The notes beneath the pieces are model-generated. The model made no database searches. It was not told where the DNA came from and saw only the letters and a list, made by a program, of their open reading frames with translations. From Chromera velia (Eukaryota > Sar > Chromeraceae), in contig JAHBMJ010003184.1 of NCBI GenBank assembly GCA_018398765.1, positions 61,467 to 92,130 of the forward strand: a stretch of DNA of 30,664 nucleotides, in the 5' to 3' direction. The translations under genes and the position numbers were made by a program. Positions 1 to 11,010 of the stretch are shown here, piece by piece; the first letter of the stretch is position 1; every line of letters starts with the position of its first letter.

Positions 1-3000
1 GAAAGAAAAGTCTCGAGGCCTCGTCCCCCTCATTGTCACCAGGACACCCAGAGAAGAAGGGGGCCTCCTGGGGAATCCTATAGGTGTAAAACAAAATTCT
101 CTCCACAGAATTCATCGACGCCTCCACCTCAGCAGCAGAACGGACCATGAAACCCAACAGCACTGCAAAGGAAGCAAAGCAAACCAAGAAAAATTCTTTT
201 TCGAGGGGGAAAGGATGGTAGTCGTGCATGGTGGAGGTGAGAAGATGCCTGACAGGCTGCGGATGTACAGAGAAAGCAAAACTTCCGACTAGCTGACTGA
301 CATGTGAGAGGAAGTGCCTGCACCGCCGCCACCCCCGCCAGTCCCGCCTCCACGTTCATGGCCAGAGCCAGGCAGGCCACCGAGGCAAAGGTCAGACCCG
401 CAATCGCCTCCAGACGAATCTGGAGCCATCGCTCCGAGGCCCTGAGAGGAAAGGAGAGGAGAGGCGGCAATCAATTAATGCATCAGTTTGTCTGCACATG
501 CATATCGACACATGAAATGACGCATACGATCTTTGTGCTTTCGCTGGATCCCCATTGAGTTGATTCGTTTGAAGAAAGCAAGACATGCAGAAACTCTGAA
601 GACTGCATGCATTCTCTATGACTTCGAGGTACGCCCCCTGATGATCAGAGCGACTCTGTTTTTCTTAGGATCTGTTTAGGGAGACCGAAGGCACGCTTGT
701 AAACAAAATTGTCTAGGCATATCGGGAAAACAGCCAATGGCTAGTCAAGAGGATTGATGTTGATTGTCTTTAACATCTCTGTGCGCATGCACTCACTCAC
801 TTGAGAAGGAAGAAAGCCCGAGTGTTGCCATCCGCCTGGAGATCTGCCTTGTCCACAAATCGTTTGACCTGCATCGAAATGACGGGAGTCACCTTTCTTC
901 TCGGGATCCGAAAGCAGAAGAGAGGAAAGATGTACGCAAAAACCAAAGGAACAGACACTTGCAGAGAGAAGAACTGCGAAGGATGAGAAAGAAGAAGACT
1001 CTCACACACACAAAAAATGTGGGGGAGAGATCAAGCAAGAACAACAAAACCGCGCCTCTGTGTGGGCTTTGTCCTCGGTGATGCGTGTATGGAGCCTGGC
1101 TTGCGTATATCCCTGCAGCTCCGTAAAAATCCCCCGCTTTCTAACCTGTCTGTAGGCTCTGATTGTAGGAAGACCGTTGAGGCACTGCTGGAAGTGAGCG
1201 TAGAGGGGGGACCTCGAGACGCTGTCCAGTCGCTTCATCTCCCTCAGGGACTGTACATACATGCATGATGAAAAGGGAGGGCACGAGAGAGGGGGTGAGG
1301 GGTGACAGGGTGGAGGGATTGATTTAGTCTCGGGGTTTTGTTATAAGGGACCGAGCAGCAAATCAGTGAGAAAGAAGCAAACCCGATGAAGATGCCACAG
1401 AGATGTTGGACATGATGGGGATCTTGAAGGAAGGATTGGAGGGGAGAATTCTGCTGCAACTTTGTTGCTTGGAGTCGTTGGCTGCTTGCATTATTGTGCC
1501 TCTCAAGTTTTTGAAATGTGTTCAGGTTTCCAGTTCACTCAGGCGTCTGAAAGCGACCAACCAAACAAGCTTCTGTCAACAAAGAGACCAACCGAGATGT
1601 ACATTCTCATCAGCCAAAGGTAGAGGACGACGATCAGAGGGAGGACGGCAAGGAAGAGCGGGACAGAAATGCTCATGCCAATCACCCCAGCTGCACTCAT
1701 TCATTCATTCATTCATTTATTCATTCTCATTCATGGGACGCAAAAGTCATGTACAGAGATTTGAATGCTCGTCAATGCTCTTGTACAGAAAGAAACTGAT
1801 GGAGAGAGAGAGAGAGAGAGACTCAGATCTGACCGTCACTTGGACGCATACAGAAGGAAAAAAGAGACGCGGAAGCGGCAATTTTTCGACTTTTTTCCCC
1901 CACGAATTTCGAAATGAGGCAACTAGGCAGACCCTTGGTTTCACACGTTGCGCGAAAAAAGGGGGGGGAGAAAGCTTTCATCAACACAGGACCGACCGAA
2001 GACAGTGAACGCCGTGAAGAGGAGCCCCCTCAGGTTTTCTGGCAGCTGTCTGTCCATCTGGTCTGTGTCTCTGGAGAATCGCGCGATCACTCTGCCTAGA
2101 GGGGTGGTGTCGAAAAAGGAAGAGGGGGCTCGGAGAACAGAGGTCAACATTTTCGAGTGCAGCTGTCGGCTTGCCTGCACATCCACAGGGAGGGCAAACA
2201 GGTTGATTTGTAATCAAATTCTGAGCAGTGAAAGAGAAAACGGGACTCAGCATGCCTGAAAGGAGACGAGGGTTTCTCGCCTTCATCATGAACAATGAGG
2301 TCCTCCCGTCAGACCTGCGACTTGCAAGGGTGTCACACTGAGCCTCTGACTGACCTTTGCACAGAACATCACCACCTGTATGATACATATGAAAATAAAT
2401 GAGTGACCTTTGCACAGAACATCACCACCTGCACCCCCGAGATGAACCCCCAGGCGGCGCTGTGCAACCCGATGCCCGCATAAACAACGATGTACACCTG
2501 CATGCATGCATGTCGTGCCGATTTATTCATTCATCGATCCATTGAATGTACTCGAGGACAGTCAGTCCAATTCGAATCTCCTGAAAGTTCAAATCAGTCG
2601 ACCCACCCGAGAGAGAGAGAGTAATTCTGCCTCCAGCGACAGAGAACCTAACAGTATCCGAGATATGGATAGTGCGGCGAGAGATACATTTCCTCAAACA
2701 GAAACAAACAGAAGAATGAAAGCGAAACCGAAATGCAGTGAGAAAAAGAGAAGGTTGAGCCGTCCACAACATGTTGCGATAACGGTATCCATCTGTTCAG
2801 TAGTAAAGATAATTAAATGCATTCAGGAGATCTGGCAGAGAACAGAAGAAGAAGCAAAACAAGAAAGGAGCCTAACGACTCACCCAGGCCTCCAGAGGAA
2901 GGGAGGCATCTGTCCACAGAGCCAACCAGAAGTTCGCAAACAGACCAGAGAGAGACACCAGAAGCTGGGCGCCTGCCAGAGCAAAGAAGAGTCCCCTCGC

Positions 3001-5017
3001 TCTTCCACCACTCACGTAGTCCTGCAGAGTGCACCCAATTCATGCAATGATTTTCATACAGAATTCTTTTTGCATACAGAACTCATTGCATAGTCCTGCA
3101 GGGTGCACCAAAAAGGCGTGAGGGGGGGGCAGACGGGTGGGCAGAAAGACAGACAAGCAGAAAGAAATGAGCAGCTTCTCGAGAGGACCTCTTGGTGACG
3201 TGGTTGTGCGGCCAGATGAGAGACTAGACAACCAAAAAGGGAAAGAAGTACAAAATATGCTGAACCGAAAAAACAAAAACTCCGGTGAAACAATTGTTCA
3301 ACTCACCCAGTAGACAGAAAGTGCAACTGCACCCTGGGCTTTCTCTTCGGTCGTCATGAGCACCAGCGGTTTCTTCTCTGTCTCCTTCTCCTTCTCTGTC
3401 CCCTCCATTCCTTTTTTCTCCTTCCCTTCTGGCACTTCACTCTTCTTTTCTGTCGCTGCGGATACCCCTCGTACATTCTCAGGCGGCAGTGCGTCCATTT
3501 TCTCGAGAGCAGAGTCCAGTTTGGTTCCTGGAGAGACTGGAAGAGAAGAGCGGATTTCCATCGCTGCATCCCCTGCCGTCTGTCTGCTGATTCTCTGAAG
3601 AGCCAGTGCGGCTGCAGACTCCTCGTTGGCTCTCTGTGTTCCGATTTGTTCAATTTGGTTGAGAGCCTCTTGGATGGACTCTCTCGAATGTCTTCTGATG
3701 TCTGCAATCTGCTGCTGTTCCTGCAGATTCTTCATCTCAGTGGAGACGCCTCGGGAGAGAGCGGCAGATGACGCCTTTCGAGAGCGGACCTTCTCTTCGT
3801 CTTTCTGTTCCCTTTCAGACTTCTTCTGTTCCTCCTTCTCACTCTCTACTGTCCTCAACAACTCCGCAAACTCCGCATTCTTCAGCAACTCCTCGTAAGT
3901 GCCCACACCCAGAATCTCCGCCTCCCTCGCCCCCCCCCCTCTCATCGACTTAGACGCACTGGGAGAAGCCCCCGCGTCAGTCTCCTCCCCCTTCCGGGGA
4001 CTCATGCTCGACTCTCCCCCCCCTGCCACAAGTCGCGTGGCCCCAAGCCATACGATAGTGTCAGAGGAGGAGATCACGTGGAGGTGGTGTGTCACGAGGA
4101 TACGGGTACGCCCTCTGAGGAATCCGTCAATGCACTTGGAGAACACAGACTTGCCCACCTCAGCGTCGAGAGCACTGAGAGGGTCGTCCAACACGTACAC
4201 GTCCGCCTCTGAGTACACAGCTCGTGCGAGGGAAACACGTTGCTTTTGCCCTCCCGAGAGGTTCACCCCCTTCTCCCCGATCTCTGTCGCGTCCCCGTCT
4301 GGTAACTGTTCTAAGTCTCGTGCTAATTCACACACTTGCAGAACCTCGTCATATCTTTTCTTGTCAAATTGATTCCCGAAGAGAATATTCTCCTTCAGAG
4401 TCCCATTCAAAATCCAGGGAGTTTGGGCAGCAAACGCAACCTTTCCTCCTGCATGTGCCTCTCCACCGTACCAGTCTACTTCACCCAGCAGAGCGGCACA
4501 CAAAGTCGATTTGCCCGACCCAACTGGGCCCACTACTCCCACTAGTTCTCCTTTCTTGATCTTCAGGTCAATCTCTTTGAACAGTGGTGGCTGCTTTTCT
4601 TCCAGAAGCGGCTTCTCTTCTTCTTTTCCCTTCCCCCCCTTTCCTTTCTTCTTTGCTTTCTCACCGCCCGTCTGCCCCCCCTTGCTGCCCATCTGTGCCC
4701 CGGTCTTTGTTGCCGCCTTGCTGGGCCCCCCCGTAGGCTGCTGGGGGGGCGGCACCTCCCACCCGAAGGAAGCCTTCCTCAACTCCAACTCTCCCTTCTG
4801 AACCCCCCCCGCCTGCCCGCCCTTGTCTGTCTGCAGATACTCCGCCCTCTCCTTGCCCCCCAGGAACCTGTCGAGTGCCCGAGTGGCAACGCGAAGGTCC
4901 AGATACTGACTCAGCACAAAGGGGTAAATCACAAGAGCAGGCATCAACTGCCCAAACACAGCGACAGTGGCAAACACCCTGTCGGGAGTCATCCTCTCCT
5001 GCACACACACACACACA

Positions 5018-5057
<40 letters not shown>

Positions 5058-6970
5058 TGGAAGCACGTACAGGCAATTCAGAACCAAAAGTCAAAAACAC
5101 CACCTGCCCCAACCCACTCCCAACACGCACATGCCCCCACTCAGTGAATTTAGGGGACGAGGGGAATTTTCGGTTCGAATGAAGAAAGAGGAGAGACAGA
5201 TTAGAGAGAGACAAGAGATTATGCCTATACTTCCGCCTGACAGACTACTAAAAGCAGCTGGGGGAACAGCCACTCAATTGATCAAATTTGAGATCCACTC
5301 TCTCTCTCTCTCTCTCTCTCTCCCCCCCCCCCCNATGCACCCAGCCAGCTACCTGCAGGACGAGTGAGTAGAGAGAGAAGACGGCCAGGAGGATCATCTG
5401 AGGTGCTGTCAGCAAAAGAGACCTCGAGAGGCCCTGCAGCACCACCCCCTTCTCCAGCTGTCCGACTTCCTCTGCCCTCACGTTCCCTGCAGCCTCTGCG
5501 AATTTGGGCTCCCACGCGCCCATCTTTACAATCTTGATGCCTGTGAGGATTTCTGTCACCAGTCTCACCCTGTGGTCTGTGAACTTGGCTGAGCCTATTT
5601 TGAACCCGATCAACTTCTTCATCAGGATAGCCTGTGCAGGCAGCAGGAGAATGATCACACCCAGACCCACCACCGTTGGCCACCCAATCAGGTACACAGC
5701 GACCCCTGTGTAACCCAAAATCTGTACAAGGCCGTCCCACAGCGCGTGTCCCATCATGGCGAAGATCTCAATTCTCTGCGAGTACAGCTGCATGAGGTTG
5801 ACGATCTCCCCTGTGGAGAATTTAGCTCGGTCTCTCTGGGAGAGTCTGACCGCTTTTCTGAACACAGCTGCTTGCAAAGCGATGCGCATGCGCATGCCTG
5901 TCAGAGCCCCGACCCAGAGGTAGTTGGACTCGAGGACGGCTTTGAGGATCTGGCAGGTGAAGATCAGGGCCACCCACACGAACCCCGCACTGGCAATCGT
6001 CAGAGGAGGGGACCCGGGGTTGCTGATCGATTGCAGATACCTGAAGGCACCAAGGCAGGCAGCCATTCGATTATCCTCCGTCCATGCAGGTGGCTGCATC
6101 TGCTTACATCAAGGCAACCCTTTGTGATCAAGGCATGGAGTCAGCTAGTCAAACTGATTGGCAGGAGCCCCTGAATGGAAGGAAAAATTGCCAGAGAGAG
6201 AGAATGCTTAAATTGAATCTGTCTCACAAGCCGCCCATGCACCCTCTCCGACAGACCATTGGAGAAAGAAGAAAGGGGGCATCTGTACACATGTGTTGAG
6301 AAATCGGAGGCACCCTCCGAGGAGAATGTCGCTCTTGAAGGCCAAGAAGAGGACGCGGAAGACCTGCATGCATGCACAGAGACATGCAGCACACAGAACA
6401 GACAATGACCAACGTAGCGGATACCAATTCACCCTCTTAAAGGGCACACAGACTCATTGAAGGACACAGTGATTGAAGGGCACACAGACTCATTGAATGG
6501 CATACTGATTAGTGGCTGCATGGCAGTCTTTTGCATGTTCGTTGTTCCTTACCTGAGGGACAGACAGACAGACAGACAGACAGTCCTGACGGCATGCACA
6601 GGCACACACAGGGACGCGCATACACGAACAAAAAAGACAGGAAGACGCCCAGATAGACAGACATGCCTACCTTGTATCCCTGTTCCTTCCCCTTTTTGCT
6701 GTCCATCCATTCCTTCTCTGCCTCCTCAAACCGACGCACGCAGACGCCGCTCGTATTCCCCTCATCGAGATCGTACAGGTCCGCGTCCTCCAGCGTCTTC
6801 TTCTTCCGTGCCACCGCCATGATGGCCCCTATCCAAGTGAAGAACACGCGGGACAACCAGGGCGCGGTCTGCAAGGGAGGTGGCTTCCGGGGCGGTGCAT
6901 GCGCGTGGCTGGTGGAGAGGGGAAGAGCCTCTCCGGCTGGCGCCTTGCTCAGATCTGATACTGCACTCAT
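1..6970 (-). CDS. ABCC/MRP-type ABC transporter, 5' complete, 3' end outside window
   Basis: Full-type ABC exporter of subfamily C, expected to pump organic anions or conjugates across a membrane using ATP. I reconstruct exons at 6970-6671, 6363-6289, ~6099-5353, 4998-3307, 3021-2884, 2497-2408, 2174-1997, 1690-1593, 1250-1146, 868-801, 441-302 and 162-1. All junctions are GT-AG and in phase except exon 2 to 3, where boundaries are uncertain and about 18 residues of the usual first extracellular loop are missing. The ATG at 6970 has an in-frame TAG just upstream (6985-6983). Order: N-terminal 'PWLSRVFFTW' motif, TMD1, NBD1, charged linker, TMD2 ('SFFDTTPLGRVIARFS', 'LKRLDSVSRSP'-type motif, 'MNSVERILFYT'). 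NBD2 lies beyond position 1. No TMD0 is visible. About 1,260 residues are seen, against about 1,300-1,500 for a whole family member. Confidence 0.9.
2351..2431 (-). repeat. 28-bp direct duplication of the end of ABCC exon 6 around a 25-bp AT-rich insert
   Basis: The 28 bases at 2404-2431 (end of exon 6 plus its donor) recur exactly at 2351-2378; 2379-2403 between them is AT-rich. On the coding strand each copy starts CAGGTGGTG and ends AAAGGTCA. The upstream copy is followed by CTC and the downstream copy by GTCAG. Splicing from the AG|GT of the first copy to the CATACAG|GT of the second would remove exactly 53 nt and restore the same protein. Confidence 0.9.
3018..3108 (-). repeat. Duplicated splice-acceptor segment of ABCC exon 5 around an AT-rich insert
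   Basis: About 20 bases spanning the exon 5 acceptor (coding strand GGTGCACTCTGCAG|GACTA) recur at about 3089-3108 with two differences. The roughly 55-bp insert between them contains two copies of a TTCTGTATG motif (coding strand), the second reading AATTCTGTATGAAA. The copy next to the open frame (start 3021) is the acceptor that keeps phase. Confidence 0.8.
3307..4998 (-). CDS. ABCC transporter exon 4: end of TMD1, NBD1 and charged linker
   Basis: A 564-codon exon carries the whole first nucleotide-binding domain. Within the exon: Walker A GPVGSGKST at about residues 157-165, Q-loop region 'AAQTPWILNGTLKENILFG' at about 190-208, signature LSGGQKQR at about 247-254, Walker B 'DVYVLDDPLSALD' at about 266-278 and H-loop 'LVTHHLHVI' at about 301-309. 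Asp, not Glu, follows the Walker B Asp, as is usual for the degenerate NBD1 of MRP proteins. Two features are odd. A Gly/Lys/Pro-rich insertion of about 45 residues (about 85-135) separates the first NBD strand from Walker A. A linker of more than 200 residues rich in Lys, Glu and Ser follows the NBD. The exon ends TGG|GTGAGT, just after the 'EEKAQGAVALSVYW' lead into TMD2. Confidence 0.92.
5002..5055. repeat. (CA)n microsatellite abutting the exon 4 acceptor
   Basis: Roughly 27 CA dinucleotides with one CATA interruption. On the coding strand the (GT)n tract runs straight into the TGCAG acceptor of ABCC exon 4, so it takes the place of a pyrimidine tract. Confidence 0.95.
5298..5334. repeat. 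(CT)n followed by poly-C and an undetermined base
   Basis: A (TC)n run passes into about 12 C residues and ends at the single N at 5334. It lies in the intron between ABCC exons 3 and 4. The N marks a homopolymer where sequencing failed. Confidence 0.9.
5353..6099 (-). CDS. ABCC transporter exon 3: most of TMD1
   Basis: This exon encodes about 249 residues covering the first transmembrane domain from the 'EDNRMAACLGAFRYL' region through the family-typical 'GMRMRIALQAAVFRKAV', 'STGEIVNLMQ' and 'TEILTGIKIVKMGAWE' segments. Hydrophobic stretches match TM helices 2 to 6. The donor is CAG|GTAGCT at 5352. The acceptor is unclear: an in-frame TGA lies just upstream, and either AAGCAG| before 6099 or GCAG| six bases later gives the right phase. 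The following intron holds a (CT)n-C run, one undetermined base at 5334 and a long (CA)n tract. Confidence 0.85.
6441..6497. repeat. Tandem duplication in ABCC intron 1
   Basis: The string GGGCACACAGACTCATTGAA occurs twice, 38 bp apart, with a related GGACACAGTGATTGAA between the copies. It is an imperfect minisatellite inside the first intron, with no coding content. Confidence 0.8.
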
Positions 6971-7324
6971 CCTGAGGACGTTCTACGTCGTCTTTCGGTC
7001 CTCCGCGATGCCTTCCAGGTATAGAAGAGGGCTGCGCTCGTTTGAATTATACACAAGCAGTTGAGCTGAAGAAATCGGTCAGTCAATCTCGCAAGGAGGT
7101 GCCGGTTCAACGGAAAAACGAATCTCTCGTTCGGGTTTTGGTCCCTGTAGTGCCGTTCGAATGATTTGTTCAATGACCGTCCGCGGCTGCTTTCAACCTA
7201 CAAACTTGAGTATACGCGTTCTCGGGTGGAGTCCATCCAGGTGGGCACGTCCAGTCTCAGTGCATGATGCAGTGTGATGCATGTGTGCATGCATGTGCGT
7301 GCATGATGCGTGCATGCATGCATG
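6971..7324 (-). promoter_or_regulatory. 5' flank of the ABCC gene, with TGCATGCA cluster
   Basis: The 350 bp upstream of the ABCC start codon hold no gene. At 7260-7326 lies a dense run of GCATG/TGCATGCA motifs. TGCATGC is a known ApiAP2-type binding motif in apicomplexans, but here the cluster also borders a LINE insertion and may be simple repeat. Its promoter role is inferred only from position. Confidence 0.3.
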
Positions 7325-7329
7325 TTAGG

Positions 7330-7790
7330 TATTAGGTATTAAGGGGGGGTATGGGAGCATCCGCCCGTCCGGGTAGTACCTCCACCCCATACACATACAT
7401 CACGCAACTGCTCGGCATTACCCGCCGCACGCTACGTGTCTGGTCATGCATACGGTCTATCAGCCCGCTCCCTAGAGTGGTCCTGGACAAAAAACCTCCG
7501 GCATGCAGTACCAGTTAATGAGGAAAAACAGGCCAAGGCGGAAAACCAACTCATGCTAAGAGGAGAAGAACTCCTACCAAGCACGCTGCATCAACGACCG
7601 AGAAGAAGAATAGATAAATTTAATCAGCACAACCTCCTCTAGCTCTAAGAGTAGAGTGCAGCGCCACACAGTCTTCGACTTCCAAGGCCAGAACCAAATC
7701 TCCCTCTCCACCTCAAATTGCGCTTTCTCGCTCCAGCCCAGTATATCAGACCAACACACCCAACCCCCTACTCCTTTACAGACAAGAACA
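7330..7790 (-). other. LINE 3'UTR
   Basis: These 460 bp between the RNase H end and the TACCTAA repeat tail have no recognisable domain. A short open frame at 7837-7574 overlaps the RNase H end in another frame and looks fortuitous. Confidence 0.5.
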
Positions 7791-8267
7791 TTACGTACAA
7801 GGGATGGGAAGATACGCACCCTTGACAGCGAGAGCATCTGCTGCCTCGTTACCAGGCTCTTTATTATGCGCCTTCACCCATTGGATAGACACAGTCCCCC
7901 CCAGTACCTATTCTTATTTATTGACAAGGCTGACCAACTTGCCAATCAAATCTTGATTGCACACTGGCTTTCCATCAGGTTTTCTCCAACCATTTCTTTC
8001 CCATCGCGGAACCCATGACTCCAGGGCTCGGTAAGCATACCACAAATCAGATTTGACTATCAGCGTGCAAGGAGGACCATGGAGAATTTCAGTTTCAAGC
8101 GCAGCTATGATCGCACTCAGCTCGGCTCGATTGTTTGTCTGCTTACCTCTGAGTCTACAACTGAGGTTACATGGATGTCCAGGACCCCAATATGTTCCAT
8201 AACCCGCCTTCACGTGCGGCGTACCATTAGAGTGGCTGACGCCATCCGTATAGACAACTGACACTTA
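7791..8267 (-). pseudogene. LINE RNase H1 domain with in-frame stops
   Basis: RNase H removes the RNA strand of the RNA/DNA hybrid. The catalytic set is visible: 'VYTDGV' (Asp), 'NRAELSAIIAAL' (Glu), 'IVKSDLWYAYRAL' (Asp), then the substrate-binding 'GWRKPDGKPV' and the C-terminal 'QWVKAHNKEPGNEAADALA' with His and the last Asp. TAA at 8265-8267 precedes the domain, and TAA 7914-7916 and TAG 7908-7910 split it just before the C-terminal motif. The frame is the same as the RT and zinc-binding segments. The TAA at 7791-7793 is a plausible natural stop. Confidence 0.88.
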
Positions 8268-8450
8268 TGAGAGTGGCAGAAAGGGGGGAAACGGGTAAGT
8301 GCCTGAACGGTGGGCATCTAACAACCGGACAGCAGGCAACATGGTGGAACGCTGGCCTGCAGAAAGAGTTGATTTAGCGGCGACTCTACGCAGCAGACTG
8401 GCTTAGATGGGGGCTGCAGACATTGAAGAGAGGATCGGAAGACTCTGACC

Positions 8451-9542
8451 CTAAATAACGATGGCTTGACGTGACTGTCTAGCAGACGTTGTGCCCCTTA
8501 CCCCCCCCGTGCCAGCAGACCGATTCGGCAAACCCTGTCGGCCCACATCTTCTCCATCCAAAGGGGTGTCCTGTCTCGTTATGTCTTTTTGTTTGCGAAC
8601 TAAAGACTCGTTGATCCCTACCAACGTTCGCCCCACCAATCCAGGGCGTTCAGAAAGTAGTGGGACAAGGACTTTGACGAAGAATATCTCGCTGCGGTCG
8701 AGTGTGCTGAGGCTGAAGTACTTCGTTTTCAGTGAGACCCGCAGGACCTGCTGGAATCGATCTCTAGCAGAGTCAAATTCCGGGCAGTCAGAAAGAGCAT
8801 GAAGCTCATCACCAATGGGTAGATCTTGCAGTGGGGTCGTTGGGTTTCGTTCTTTGCAAAATGAACAGCGAGCGAGGGGGGAAAAAGCCGCCATACCTCT
8901 AAACAAGGCCATTCTGGCTGAGGTCTGGCAGATCCCCAGTCGGAAAAGAGAGATAACTCGATGAGACTGGAAGGGAAGCGAGCGTTCCAGGAGGTAGGAA
9001 CGGGGGGACGGTTTTTCGAAGTGCGGCCACGGCTTGTGACGCCACAGTAGACGTGCAAGCCTGTTTAACGAGGCATCGGAAAGGTGTGTGCAACCATAAG
9101 GAGGGGACGGAGACAGAGGTAAGACGAAAAAAGGGGGGGGGATGCCCGGAGAAGACCAATTTGTCTGTTGAGTTGCCGTCTCCCAGACTCTTCTCTGCAT
9201 ACCACCCATCGGCGATGAAAAGAGCTCCCCCCTTCATGACATCACCGTACTCGAAAACAAAGGGCTTTGTGGAAGCACATCAGCACGGTTTAGTTTTGCT
9301 ATGAGACAACAGGACGAAACGAAAGAAACAAAGTCGTCCAAAATAGCCAGTTGTCGCCTCTCATACAGTTCTCTGTACACGAGGTTAGTTAGGTCATTCA
9401 CTGGCCTCTGCGCCACTCCCCACAGGAATCTGAGTACTCTTTCTGCTAGGGTTGCGGCTACGGGCAGGATACCAAACTCAAGGAGGGTAAGAATCCTTAG
9501 GGAGGTTTGGGGGAGGCCAACCTGGGACCGGCATAGGCTTAA
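8451..9542 (-). pseudogene. LINE ORF2 part 3: thumb/C-terminal region with zinc-binding motif
   Basis: The RT frame continues without shift past TAG 9543-9545, through 'LLEFGILPVAATLAERVLRF' (typical post-RT segment), a TGA at 9234-9236, and then 'LARLLWRHKPWP'. A Cys-X2-Cys ... His-X5-Cys arrangement follows ('CSFCKE' and 'DELHALSDCPEFDSA'), matching the zinc-binding region found after RT in many plant and protist LINEs. It ends at TAG 8451-8453. The function is presumably nucleic-acid binding, by family analogy. Confidence 0.8.
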
Positions 9543-10931
9543 CTAGAAGTCGTCAATAAGATGCAGTTGTCGAGGGGACAAGCCCGCTGTCTCTGCCGAA
9601 TAGAGGAATACTGACGGGGCTGTAGTCCTGCACATTGTTATCAACCTCCCTGGGGAGACCTTGCCAAGTAGTGCAAGTTCCCCAAGTAATGCAAACACCT
9701 TCCTCTTCCCTTTTTTTAGACGCATTTCAAAAGTGCGACTGACTGCCCCATTCCTGTCGAAAATTGCACCCAGATATTTAAACTCCGAACAACGTTGTAT
9801 GACTTTCCCCCCAAAGAGAAAGACCTTCCTTTCGCCCAAACTCCATTCCTCCCCCACAAACAACGAGTATGACTTTGAGACATTCACAGATAATCCGTTC
9901 TTCTGACAGTAGGCAGACAAACGATTAAGCATGCAAGTCAGCTCACCTGGGTCTGGGTGAAACAAAACGAGATCATCAGCGTAAAGGAGGCACTCAAGCT
10001 CACAAAAGTCAGAAGAAGGCCCAACTTCAACCTTGGCGGAAGTCGGGTGACTGGAAAACGAAGAGGAGGCAGATGAAACAGCTGCCAGCAAGGCTGGAGA
10101 GAGAGCAAAAGACGAAGGGGAGGGTTGGGAATTCTGATCGGATAGCCCAGTCCTATTCGACAGGGCCGTAAGACGTCGGTCAGCGATAAAAGACGGGAGG
10201 TCATTTATAAAGAGATTAAATAACAGTGGCGAGAGTGGATCGCCCTGTTTGATCCCAACGCTCTCTCTAAACCAAAACTTGCCAGCAGTGGGAGCTAAGC
10301 TCGCTATACACCGATTTTGTGTACCCTCACTGGCAGGTTGACAGACCGGTGCCCACACGTCGGTGTACATACCTTGAACAACCCGTACCCAATGAGGGGG
10401 GACCCCCTCCTCCTTTAAGCACTCCCACAAACGCTTATGTCCTACCGAGTCAAATGCTTGCTTCAAGTCGATAAAAATACAATGCATACCCGGGGAGTGA
10501 TACTTCTTAAGGATGTGGTTGAAAACGAACAGAGCGTCCCTGGTACCTTTACCCTTTTGAAATCCAAACTGCACCTGGGAAAGCGAAACAATCTTCCTCA
10601 ATCGCTGATCAACGAGTGAGCTGAACGTCTTCGAGAGGATCGGTCTGTAGGAGGCCGGGTCCTCCGGGTCCTTTCCGGACTTCAGCACCGGCAAGATAAG
10701 ACATCTATTCCAGATTGACGGAATTCTGCCCTCTACAAGGCAGACGTTAAACACGTCTGTGACTGAGGCTACGAAGAGCGGGTTTTGGGACCATTTCCTT
10801 AGGTTTTCAACCACCAGCCCATCAACGCCAGCCGCCTTCTTTTTCTTATCAGCCCTTAGACAGGACTTTACTTCCTCCTGAAAGAAGAATTCGAGATCCG
10901 GAAACGGCGATACCCTACCAGTAGCTTCCTA
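9543..10931 (-). pseudogene. LINE ORF2 part 2: reverse transcriptase
   Basis: Non-LTR reverse transcriptase, which copies element RNA at the nicked target. Counting from 10814: 'KSGKDPEDPASYRPI' at about 45-59, 'FGFQKGKGTRDA' at about 83-94, 'FIDLKQAFDSVGH' at about 114-126, 'GIKQGDPLSPLLFNLFINDL' at about 177-196, catalytic YADD at about 268-271, 'NGLSVNVSKS' and 'FKYLGAIFD' after it. A Ser/Pro-rich insertion of about 50 residues lies between the QGDP and YADD motifs, where most LINEs have a short loop. The same frame extends upstream through 'KKKKAAGVDGL' to a TAG at 10929-10931 and ends at TAG 9543-9545. All catalytic residues seen are intact. Confidence 0.93.
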
Positions 10932-10956
10932 TGCACCAGACGGGGCTCTGGGGTTG

Positions 10957-11010
10957 GAAGCCTCAGGTTGGGGGGGGGGGNNNNNNGGAAGCCTCAGGTT
11001 GGGGGGGGGG
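10957..11010. other. Assembly gap (NNNNNN) flanked by identical 24-bp sequences
   Basis: GGAAGCCTCAGGTT plus a G10 run stands on both sides of six Ns. This pattern arises when two contig ends overlapping at an unreadable homopolymer are joined without merging. The true sequence is probably shorter, and the reading frame across it is unknown. Confidence 0.9.
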
